NCBI GenBank assembly: GCA_025060505.1
Contig: JANXBU010000004.1
Span: forward strand, 62,001-126,000
Length of the DNA: 64,000 bases
Origin: Candidatus Calescibacterium sp.
GTDB lineage: Bacteria > Calescibacteriota > Calescibacteriia > Calescibacteriales > Calescibacteriaceae
Direction of reading: 5' to 3'
Made by a program: the position numbers and the translations under genes. Under the pieces are notes generated by a model. It did no database searches. It saw only the letters and a program-made list of their open reading frames with translations, and had not been told where the DNA came from. Shown one piece after another: positions 19,954-29,275 of the stretch. The first letter of the stretch is position 1. Every line of letters starts with the position of its first letter.

Positions 19954-22900
19954 CTACCTTGAGATATTTGAAGTACCGTCAGAATTAAGCCTTACCCTAT
20001 AAATCGTTCCATCTGCATCCTGCACCTCGCCACTCCCCGATCCATCCGGTAAAACCAAATATCTTCCTCTTATAAACCTTCCATCAAGAGTTACAAGATC
20101 AACACTGAAAGACATTGAACCATCCTCCTGAGAGTCTCCTTTAATCAAAAATGTTCCGTCCGCGCTCACAAATCTTCCAGACATTTCTGATTTACCGGTT
20201 CCTTTGTAATTGCTCACCTTCATCGTTCCCTCCAATCCCTTGTCAGTTCCCCTAATCTTCAAGTCAAATGATTGTTTGGTCGAGTCCTCAGCAAAATCAA
20301 AAACTTCAATATCTGTTTTCTTCTGATCATCACAACCGTATATTGAACAAGACCTGAAATCTGCCTTTGCCTTCTGCGAACATAAATTATAAGATGAACT
20401 TTTCCTATCTCCTCTTATGTATTCATATCCATCCTTCACCTTTTTTATACTTACAAATTCCCCTGTTTTTGCATTAACGATCTTCAAACAGTATCCCGCA
20501 ATCTCATCGGATTTATACTCTGGTGCTCCAAATAACAGGCCCTGACATTTATCAAAACCCTCACAGCTTCCATATCCTGAAAGAGAACAGTTCGACTTTA
20601 TGAACTTTTCTAAATCTTCTCCTTTTTGTGGGCAAGAATCTATCTTGCAAATACCGAGTTCCACATTACACCTTATTCCAGATGTAGCTTGTGAAACGTA
20701 GGTCACCGGTCTATCTATCAGAGATTCATCCACACTACAGTATGCAACCGCAGATGAGCCATCCGGCTTTATAATAGCTATGGTGATCCTACGAGATGTC
20801 CTGAAGTCACTTGGCAAAATAGATATAATGATTTCTTCCTTCTTATCGTTGTCAAAATCACCTCTCCAGCAGGTTTTTCCACCCTCAAGATAGCCTGAAT
20901 CCTGCCACTTGCATCCGGAAGGATTACAATCAAATGAGCATTCTTTTCCTTCGTAAAATTTGCAGTTACCTGCTTGACACTCTGATTTTCTTGCTCTGCC
21001 ATCTCTCTTTACAGCCACAGAATATCGCTGACCACCACAAGCTCCACTGATAATTTTACTCGGAACACCATCTGTTTCAAAATTGTTCTGCACACAAGAC
21101 TGGTAAGGTTCTCCAGCTTTACCGTTGCCAGTGTATGAACCAACATTTTTCATATCGCATGTAGAAATAATTGATTCAATGTATTCTATAGCTTGATCTA
21201 TCGAGTATCCAAAATCTTTACAAGAAGAAGCTGGGAACTTACATTTACCTTTTCCAACCTCAGCGGAGGACATATAATTGTAACACTGACCCTCACCGAA
21301 ACACATAGTAATCATAAGATAATTACCTTCCCCGTATATGTTTTTTCCAACCCAGATATCAATTGAAAATCCATCTTTCTGCTTGATATAAAAGCCATCA
21401 GGCTTTCCATCTTTGTTCCAGTCTATAAGGTAACAACTGTTGTAGTTATCCCATTTTACTCCGGAACCCTCGTAGTTGGTCTTGCAAGAAGATATAAGAT
21501 TTTTCAAATAATCCTGATTCCCACTACAAGCAAGATCCTTTATGAAACCCCTATCTATATTTGAGCAACTGTATTCAGCTATGGTACAATCCATTTTATT
21601 ATAGTAAGAGCAAGAGTCAACATATACTTTGCCCTCAGATATATCTACTTTGTACTCTCTCTCTTGAGAAGAGTACTTGTATGAGATCTCCGATTTTAAA
21701 GCATCATACGAACACTTATCACCAGAACTTATGTGAGTTATGTTGCAATCCTTTGTAATACTGTTCAGATAATTCTCGAACACATCACATCCTAGATTCT
21801 TTACAAATCTATCATCCATACCGGAACAAGAATATTTAGTGAAAACACAGCTACTGCCCTGATTAGAGCATGAAACCTCTTCTACTTTGCCCACAGCCAC
21901 ACTGATTCTCCTTCCACCACCAGCAGTAGAGTACCTGTAAGAAATCCCCGGATTCAAAGCGTCATACGAACAAACTTTTCCTTCCGGATATCCTGAACTA
22001 TAACTTCCACCCTCTATTGAGCAGTTTTGTGTAAGACTTCGTAAAAAAGAATTAATACTCTGATAGTCATACATATTTACACAGCTCAAATTTGGCATCG
22101 GCTTGCATCTTAATCTAACAGAAGCGTTTTTTGAACCAGAAATAAAGTTTATATCAATTTTACCCTGATCATGGTCAGCAGATAAAAACACATCACAAGT
22201 TACGGAAGAACTGAATATCTTTGAAAATTCACAAGATGGTAGGTTGGAAAACTTTATGAAATCTACTTTGCTATCTTGATTACTGTCAGATGATGAACAT
22301 ATGCCTCCCTGACAGTAGTTGTCTAATATAGATTCAAAATCGTCATCATATCTATGACAACTTATTTTTATCCATTCATGATCTGGGACCTGACAGATAC
22401 GTTCAATCAAGGTACACTGTGTATATCCTTGTCCAAAACAAAAACTTTCCCTAGCAGTTGTCCGGTTTATTGTAATATAGCGTGTCGCCGAAGAACCATA
22501 AACAGAGTATGAGACACTTTGAGCATCATTCTCAATCAAACAGTAATTCATAACTTCATCTGGATCAGTTTCAGTATTGGTATAACTCACATTTTCTACG
22601 GAACAGTAGTACAAGAGCCCTTGCAAAAATGACCAGAAATCTAGGTCATTGTGTTTTCCACAGCAGCAGTTGAGATTAGGCAATGAAGTACACAAAAGAG
22701 AAACAGATGCATAATCCACCCCAGATATGAAAACAACGTCAACCCTGTTGGAGCCAACAATAAATACAGATACGGTACAGCCTTGATGAAAATTATTCCT
22801 GAAATAGAACATGTAATGTGGATGATAGTAAAGTGCAGAAGTAACATATTTTGGGAAATTACAATGAAAACCAGACAGTTGAACAAAATTTACACTTTCA

Positions 22901-23079
22901 GGCTTTCCATCGTTGTTATAGTCGCATTCGCTACATTTTCCAATGGAAGAGCAACTACTTGCCTGCTTTTCTCCAAGTCTCGGAGCAGAAAGAAATGGAC
23001 AATAGCCTGATTGCGAAAGATAATTCAGTCTTGGCGCCGTTTGAGGCTGTATCCTTCCTGTAACCATTTGATCGCTCAA
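19954..23079 (-). CDS. Giant Cys-rich modular protein with repeated units and D-x-N-x-DG motifs
   Basis: 1041-aa ORF; repeats such as CSYDALNPGISYRYS.../CSYDALKSEISYKYS..., SCSGMDDRFVKNLGC/SCSNIDRGFIKDLAC; Ca-loop-like YNNDGKPE, DWNKDGKPDG, DFDNDKKEE. Exact start uncertain. Confidence 0.75.
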   Translation of the reverse strand: MSDQMVTGRIQPQTAPRLNYLSQSGYCPFLSAPRLGEKQASSCSSIGKCSECDYNNDGKPESVNFVQLSGFHCNFPKYVTSALYYHPHYMFYFRNNFHQGCTVSVFIVGSNRVDVVFISGVDYASVSLLCTSLPNLNCCCGKHNDLDFWSFLQGLLYYCSVENVSYTNTETDPDEVMNYCLIENDAQSVSYSVYGSSATRYITINRTTARESFCFGQGYTQCTLIERICQVPDHEWIKISCHRYDDDFESILDNYCQGGICSSSDSNQDSKVDFIKFSNLPSCEFSKIFSSSVTCDVFLSADHDQGKIDINFISGSKNASVRLRCKPMPNLSCVNMYDYQSINSFLRSLTQNCSIEGGSYSSGYPEGKVCSYDALNPGISYRYSTAGGGRRISVAVGKVEEVSCSNQGSSCVFTKYSCSGMDDRFVKNLGCDVFENYLNSITKDCNITHISSGDKCSYDALKSEISYKYSSQEREYKVDISEGKVYVDSCSYYNKMDCTIAEYSCSNIDRGFIKDLACSGNQDYLKNLISSCKTNYEGSGVKWDNYNSCYLIDWNKDGKPDGFYIKQKDGFSIDIWVGKNIYGEGNYLMITMCFGEGQCYNYMSSAEVGKGKCKFPASSCKDFGYSIDQAIEYIESIISTCDMKNVGSYTGNGKAGEPYQSCVQNNFETDGVPSKIISGACGGQRYSVAVKRDGRARKSECQAGNCKFYEGKECSFDCNPSGCKWQDSGYLEGGKTCWRGDFDNDKKEEIIISILPSDFRTSRRITIAIIKPDGSSAVAYCSVDESLIDRPVTYVSQATSGIRCNVELGICKIDSCPQKGEDLEKFIKSNCSLSGYGSCEGFDKCQGLLFGAPEYKSDEIAGYCLKIVNAKTGEFVSIKKVKDGYEYIRGDRKSSSYNLCSQKAKADFRSCSIYGCDDQKKTDIEVFDFAEDSTKQSFDLKIRGTDKGLEGTMKVSNYKGTGKSEMSGRFVSADGTFLIKGDSQEDGSMSFSVDLVTLDGRFIRGRYLVLPDGSGSGEVQDADGTIYRVRLNSDGTSNISR

Positions 23080-23110
23080 ACCACCTCCAGAGTAAACATG
23101 TTGAAAAACA

Positions 23111-23314
23111 TTACCATATGACCTTAGTCTGCTTTATAGCCGATGTCGTATACTTCACAGAATCTAGAACGGAAAGAGCTGTTTTTAACGCACTGGTAGA
23201 GGAATCAACAGATTTGTTTGTTATATCACCTTTCTTATCCGTTCTACAAGCTAAAATAAATAAAACCGCAACCCCAAGAGATATTCTTGATACTATCCTA
23301 AACATAATCTTCAT
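23111..23314 (-). CDS. Short putative lipoprotein (67 aa)
   Basis: MKIMFRIVSRISLGVAVLFILACRTDKK signal/lipobox; AGAGGAGG SD upstream; directly upstream of the Cys-rich ORF. Confidence 0.55.
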   Translation of the reverse strand: MKIMFRIVSRISLGVAVLFILACRTDKKGDITNKSVDSSTSALKTALSVLDSVKYTTSAIKQTKVIW

Positions 23315-23348
23315 CCTCCTCTTTCAATGCCGAAGGATTATGTTTAGA
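23296..23348 (-). promoter_or_regulatory. Predicted 5'UTR hairpin pairing the start codon of the 67-aa lipoprotein ORF
   Basis: Minus strand CTAAACATAATCCTT-cggcattgaaagaggaggatg-AAGATTATGTTTAG: about 14 of 15 pairs; SD AGAGGAGG lies in the loop. Confidence 0.5.
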
Positions 23349-23527
23349 GAAAATGGTACTATTGCCTAACACCACTCCTCCAACATAATTCTTCAACACC
23401 TAAGTATCCCTCTCTGCATTGATTTTATCTTAATATTTTTTTCTAAAAACAAGAAAATCTTTCAACAAAACATTTTTTTATCAGTTAAACTAAAATTGAA
23501 AGTATAGAAATAAGGAGGAGTAAAGAT

Positions 23528-26409
23528 ATGAATACAGTTCAGAGGGATAGATATACAAAAAAATAATGGCGTTTTTCTTGTTGTTGATCAGCTCAAGAGC
23601 TTTTGCTGAAGAGATATGCCCGGTTCCATCGACAGGTAGCATAGGAACAACAACTTTCTCAACATTCTTTGATTTTGGCTTCCGTTTTGATCCTGAAGAT
23701 ATAACCACAGCAGTTAAAGTGATAAATAGGACATCAAATAGCAGGGTTTCTCCAGCTCTCAGGGGTTGGGTTGATCTACATACTCATCCTATGGCTCACC
23801 TTGGCTTTGGACGCAGAGTATTCCATGGAGCTCCAGATGTTGACATTCTTATGCCGCACCCCCGGGGAGATTGTAAAGGATTATACAGACCAACAACTCC
23901 GGAACAGGCACTCCATAACTGCAATTATACACACGGCGGATGGGGATTTGATAACGGGTGTGGAAATCATATCCGCGCTATAGTAATTAACCACGCACTT
24001 GATAGCAAATTTCGCGAAGATTGGGGAGGTAGCGGTAATGTACACGGAGATCATCACCATCATGGTTTGAGCGAAGGACTTCCTTTTTGGCCTCATCATA
24101 GCTCAAAACTTCATCAGCAGATGTGGTGGGAATGGTTAAAGAGAGCAAGAGACGGAGGACTCAGAGTAATCGTAGCTCTTACGGTAAACAATGAGTTACT
24201 GGCAAGAATAACAAACGGCGATCCACCATTTGATGACAAATCTGTTGCAGATATGCAGATAGATGAAACTATAAGATTTGTAAGAAGACACCAAGATTTT
24301 ATGGAAATCGCCTACTCCGCCGCTGATCTAAGACGCATAGTGAGCCAGAACAAAATAGCAGTCATATTAGGTATGGAAGTAGATAAATGGGGAAACTTCG
24401 GAGCCGGAGTAGAGCCAACTGAAGAAGCTGTGGTTCAGGAAATAATAAGACTATATCGAAAAGGTGTAAGATACTTCTTCCCAGTGCATCTTATAGATAA
24501 CCCATTTTCTGGAACAGCACTATACAATTATCTGTTCGCCCTAGTCAATAAACGTCTAAATGGATACTGGCCAGAACTTGAATTAAGCGCAGATACGCGG
24601 ATCAACTTTAATTTTGGATCTGTTGGCGCGCTAGGTGCTATAGAACGATTTGCCGAAATAGGACAGTTCTTCCCTGGTCCGTATGGAGCTATCTCAAAAG
24701 CTATTATGGATACGGTCCGTGCCATTATTATAGGCCTTGAACACGCGCCCGGATGTGTTGAATGGCCATTTGAATGTGTCGTACCTGGAGCTGCTTTTTT
24801 TCCACATACATGTTGTCCTGAGCCTTTTGGTTTTCTAAAATGTTGTGCAGAGTACAGAGAGATAAAGAGAGTTCTTGAGGATCTTCCTCCACCTCACTAT
24901 ATAACTAGCGGAGGCGTGATAAACAGACGTGGGCTAAGCGATATAGGAAGAGTAGCTATATTTGAGATGATGAAGCTCGGTATGCTTATAGATATTGACC
25001 ACATGTCTCTGAAGGCTCAGCGAGATACAATTGCTTTCGTAAGAGGTTTCGGAGGCTACCCACTTATAATGGGACACAACAATATTATCAAACCAGAGTT
25101 AGGCAGAGAAAGAGATGCTCTCCCAGAGATTGTAAGAGAAATAAGCGAAATGGGCGGTATGTTCGGTATAGGAACCGTTCATTCTACCCCGGGGGAGTTT
25201 ATAAGGCGATTTAAAGCTGCTTGGGAGGCTATGGGGAGACGCGCAGTAGCTATAGGTTCAGATGTGAACGGCTTTGAAACACTACCACACCACGAACGTC
25301 CCAAAACCAGACAAAGCTCCCACGAATTCTATACAGATTTCTTTGCTACATATCCATACATCCTATCACCAGGTTTAACAGCAGCAAACGTTGAAGAATT
25401 CAAAAGACAATTCCCAGCAATTACAACAATAGACAGTACACCAACCGGTGCAAGACTTAACAGAAGAACCTTCAGTCCAAATATGTGGGACTACATAGCA
25501 GAAGGTGGAGTATCACATTATGGCCTTATGCCCGAATTTCTTTTTGATGTTTACCGACAAGGAAGAGAAGGAATGGAAGTAATAGAGGCTTTGATGAACT
25601 CAGCGGAATACCTTGCCCAAACATGGGAGACAGCAGAAAGAAGAGCAAGAGAAATTCTTGGAGTATCGGCGGAAGGAAGAGGCACAATCACTGTTAATCT
25701 ACCCCCAATAGAAAACCTATGCCCCTACGGAAATCCTAATCGGGGTGATAGAGAATTTGATGGTCACGGACCGAGAATTATAATGACAGTATCTGTTGAA
25801 GTCTACCCACGCGATAGAAGATATCTACAAGCTACTGTTCGCTTTAGAGCAGAAGAAACTACACACGACTGGTCTACCATACAGAAAGAATGGACAATAG
25901 ATACTTTTGGTCCTCCAGCACCACCTGGAACAGTTTATCATAGAGTCGTGGGCGAAAGCGGCAGCTCAATAGACGTAGTACTGCATGGACATAACTGCCG
26001 ACACGAAATTATTCCACGCTCCGGTCCAGTTGCAAAAATTATACTTGTTGGAGATACAATGGGAACCGATATTAATGAAGATCCAAACTGTGCCGATTGT
26101 GATGATACTCGAATTGTAAGAATTGAATTCAGACCAATACAAGTGGAAGTCGGTCCTCCGGGGGAAAGACCGTTTGAAGGTATGAGAACAAGAGATCGAT
26201 ATATGTACGGTCAGATAGATGGAGCAAACTCCGGAAACAATTCTGAGCAAAATTCCGAAAGCGGATTAGAAACTAGTTCATATGCGAATAAGAATTACGG
26301 TTGTTCTATATTCTCCTTTGGCTCTATATCATCTGCTATACTGTTTTCAATCATCATACTGTACATGCTAATGAGAAAAAGGAAAAGTATATTCAAGCAA
26401 AAAATATAG
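23528..26409 (+). CDS. M19 (membrane dipeptidase)-like surface protein with C-terminal GC + TM tag; apparent frameshift in A7 run near the signal peptide
   Basis: GWVDLHTHPM, VILGMEVDKWGNFG, LIDIDHMSLKAQRD, PLIMGHNN, AIGSDVNGFE match M19 metal-ligand blocks; SD AAGGAGGAG + ATG at 23528 is out of frame with the body by 1 nt. Uninterrupted ORF is 23566..26409. Confidence 0.75.
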
Positions 26410-26624
26410 GAAACAAATAATAACAAAATAAATCCGTGCTTTTTTGTAGTTCCTATCCCCACGAATATAAATTCTTCTCTCCTATTGTAAACACCTCTTT
26501 CGTTGCAAACATCCCACACTCTTTGTGAAGAGAGCACCGGACTTCAGGCGCTGAAAAATATTATTTCACTTACAATAAATCAACAGTTCACTTTTCGACT
26601 GACTTTAGTTGTGAGAAATTTTTA

Positions 26625-27809
26625 TCACTCAATCTCTTTACCAGATAAACCCAGTATAGCTCTTGCAACTATAGTTCTTTGAACCTCAGATGTTCCTCCG
26701 CCTATAGTTATGAGACGAACATCTCTGTAACCCTTTTCTATTTTTGACTCACGCATGTATCCGAGTCCGCCCAAAATCTGTATGGCTTCGTATATATGTT
26801 GAACGATACTATCTCCCCAGAAGAGCTTAAATGACGAAGCTTCAACAAACGGAAGCTCTCCTCTATCTATGTGCCAAGCTATTGTGTATAAGTAAGAGCG
26901 GGCAACTTCAAGTGTTACCTTCATATCAACTATCTTTTTCTGTATAGCTTGAAAATAAGAAATTGGCTTTCCAAAAGCAGTCCTGTTGTTGGCAAAAGCC
27001 ATAAGAGCTTTTATCACCGTTTCAAGAGAACCAACAGATGGAGAAAGCATAACAGACCTTTCCCATCCAAAAATTGTTCTGACAATCTGAACGAACCCCA
27101 TATTGACTTCACCCAAGACGTTTTCTTCCGGAACTTCACAATCTTCAAAAACAATCTCACCAGTTGGAGAAAGTCTGTTTCCCATTTTCTGGAGCTTTCT
27201 TGAAACCGAAAAACCCTTGAAGCCTTTCTCAACCAAAAAAGCAGTTATACCAGCTGAGCTTAGAGATTTATCTGTTGCGGCTAAAACCAAAAACAGGTCT
27301 CCTATGGGAGCGTTTGTTATGTAGAGTTTTGAGCCGTTCAGAATCCATCTATCGCCCTTCTTGACAGCTGTTGTTTTCAGGTGTATTGAGTCAGAACCAC
27401 CGTGAGGCTCAGTTATAGCGAAACAGCCTATCATCTCGCCTGTTGCGAGCTTTGTAAGATATCTCTTCTTCTGATCCTCGCTCCCAAATGTCATCAAAGG
27501 TACTCCACAAAGTATTGTATGAGCAGAAAGAGACATAACCATTCCACCGTCAACTCCGGCAAGCCCAAGTGCTTCCCAAGCTATGGTTGTGGCCAAAGCA
27601 GAAGCTCCCTGACCTCCATACTCCTGCGGAAAAGGAAAACCAAGAAGCCCGAACTCTTTGAATTTCTCCCATATTGGCCAAGCAAACTCTTCCTTTTCAT
27701 CTAATTCAAGCTGAATCTTTTCTTGTATCGGAATTATGTTGTCTGTTGCGTAGCGATACACCGAGTCTTTAAGCTGAATTAACTCCGGTTCAAGTGAAAA
27801 ATCAATCAT
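26625..27809 (-). CDS. Acyl-CoA dehydrogenase
   Basis: CFAITEPHGGSDSIHLKTTAVKKGDRWILNGSKLYITNA, QILGGLGYMRESKIEKGYRDVRLITIGGGTSEVQR. Confidence 0.95.
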   Translation of the reverse strand: MIDFSLEPELIQLKDSVYRYATDNIIPIQEKIQLELDEKEEFAWPIWEKFKEFGLLGFPFPQEYGGQGASALATTIAWEALGLAGVDGGMVMSLSAHTILCGVPLMTFGSEDQKKRYLTKLATGEMIGCFAITEPHGGSDSIHLKTTAVKKGDRWILNGSKLYITNAPIGDLFLVLAATDKSLSSAGITAFLVEKGFKGFSVSRKLQKMGNRLSPTGEIVFEDCEVPEENVLGEVNMGFVQIVRTIFGWERSVMLSPSVGSLETVIKALMAFANNRTAFGKPISYFQAIQKKIVDMKVTLEVARSYLYTIAWHIDRGELPFVEASSFKLFWGDSIVQHIYEAIQILGGLGYMRESKIEKGYRDVRLITIGGGTSEVQRTIVARAILGLSGKEIE

Positions 27810-27940
27810 ATCTTTTAATTATTACTCAACGAAAACTATACAGACACATTTAACAAAAAAATTGACCAATTGTTCGATAATTTACCATAACTTTTCAGAT
27901 TTTTCGTAAAAACTCGGCAACAAAAATAACTCTAAAATCT

Positions 27941-29140
27941 ATGCTTGAAAGAATTCCTTTGGGGAAAGCAGACGTTGAACCTGGAACACCGGTCAAGAAG
28001 ATGAAAGCTGTTGTGGTACGCCCTGATAGATTAGGAGATCCGATAAAATCAATGAAAGTCGAAGAAGTTGATGTTCCCGAACCAGGACCAGGAGAAGTTT
28101 TGGTTTATGTAAAAGCAGCTGGAGTTAATTTTGATGGAGTCTGGGCAGCTCTGGGCAAACCCATCAATGTTATGAAGTATACCGGATACGATTTTCACAT
28201 CGCTGGCTCAGATGCATCAGGAATAGTATGGAAAGTTGGTCCCGGTGTTAAGAATGTAAAAGTTGGAGACAAAGTAGTTATACACTGCAATCAATCATGT
28301 GGACAGTGCCCTCAATGCAATGGACTTGACCCTATGGCTTGTGAAGAGCAGAAAATATGGGGTTATGAATCAAACTGGGGCTCTTTTGCTCAGTTCTGCT
28401 TAGTTCAAGCTCAACAAATTTTACCGAAGCCAAAGCATCTGAGCTGGGTAGAAGCTGCAAGTTATCCACTCACATATTTTACAGCTTGGAGAATGCTTGT
28501 CAAGCACGCAGAAATAAAACCGGGAGATGTTGTTCTTATATGGGGTGCAGCAGGAGGACTTGGAATATTCGCTACACAGATATGTCTTATATCAGGAGCT
28601 ACTCCTGTATGTGTTGTATCTTCACCGGAAAAATCTGAGATCCTCAAATCATTTGGAGCAAAACTCTTTATCAACAGAAAAGACTTTGACATTGCACCTA
28701 AAAACGGCAAAATAGACGAAAAAACAGCTAAAGAAATGAAAAAATTCAGAGATGAAATAAGACGTCTTACCGGCGGGAAAGATCCTGATATTGTATTTGA
28801 ACACGTTGGACAGGAAACATTCCCAACCAGCGTCTTTGTAGTTGACAGATTTGGTAAAGTCGTTATATGCGGAGCAACTACCGGATACAACCTTATGTTC
28901 GATGTAAGACACCTTTGGGTAAGACAGAAGAAAATTATTGGTTCTCACTTTGCAAACGCATACGATGCCCACAGAGCAAACGAACTCGTTATGCAGAAGA
29001 AAATAAAGACTTTCGTTTCAAAGGTTTTCGAATTTGAAGAAACTCCGCTTGCTCACCAACTTATGTATGAAAACAAACACTACGGAAAAATGGTTGTGAA
29101 AGTTCAGGTTGAGGACGAAAATGAAGGAAGAGAAGAATAA
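27941..29140 (+). CDS. Crotonyl-CoA carboxylase/reductase-like zinc-independent MDR oxidoreductase
   Basis: NGLDPMACEEQKIWGYESNWGSFAQFCLVQAQQILPKPKHLSWVEAASYPLTYFTAWRML, GASGG-type AAGGLGIFATQ, HFANAYDAHRANELV; Ccr-family pattern. Confidence 0.82.
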   Translation: MLERIPLGKADVEPGTPVKKMKAVVVRPDRLGDPIKSMKVEEVDVPEPGPGEVLVYVKAAGVNFDGVWAALGKPINVMKYTGYDFHIAGSDASGIVWKVGPGVKNVKVGDKVVIHCNQSCGQCPQCNGLDPMACEEQKIWGYESNWGSFAQFCLVQAQQILPKPKHLSWVEAASYPLTYFTAWRMLVKHAEIKPGDVVLIWGAAGGLGIFATQICLISGATPVCVVSSPEKSEILKSFGAKLFINRKDFDIAPKNGKIDEKTAKEMKKFRDEIRRLTGGKDPDIVFEHVGQETFPTSVFVVDRFGKVVICGATTGYNLMFDVRHLWVRQKKIIGSHFANAYDAHRANELVMQKKIKTFVSKVFEFEETPLAHQLMYENKHYGKMVVKVQVEDENEGREE

Positions 29141-29275
29141 AGAAGAAAGACAGAAATCACTGAACAAAAAACAAAAATACAGAAAACCTTTAAATCAGAA
29201 TATCGATTGCTAACGGGTTGTAGTAAAACAGAAATCTGCATTGAATAAAAGAAACACACAACTCAAATACAAAAG

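Noticed and set aside
28462-28890. 142-aa minus-strand ORF
   Set aside because: Antisense to the Ccr-like reductase.
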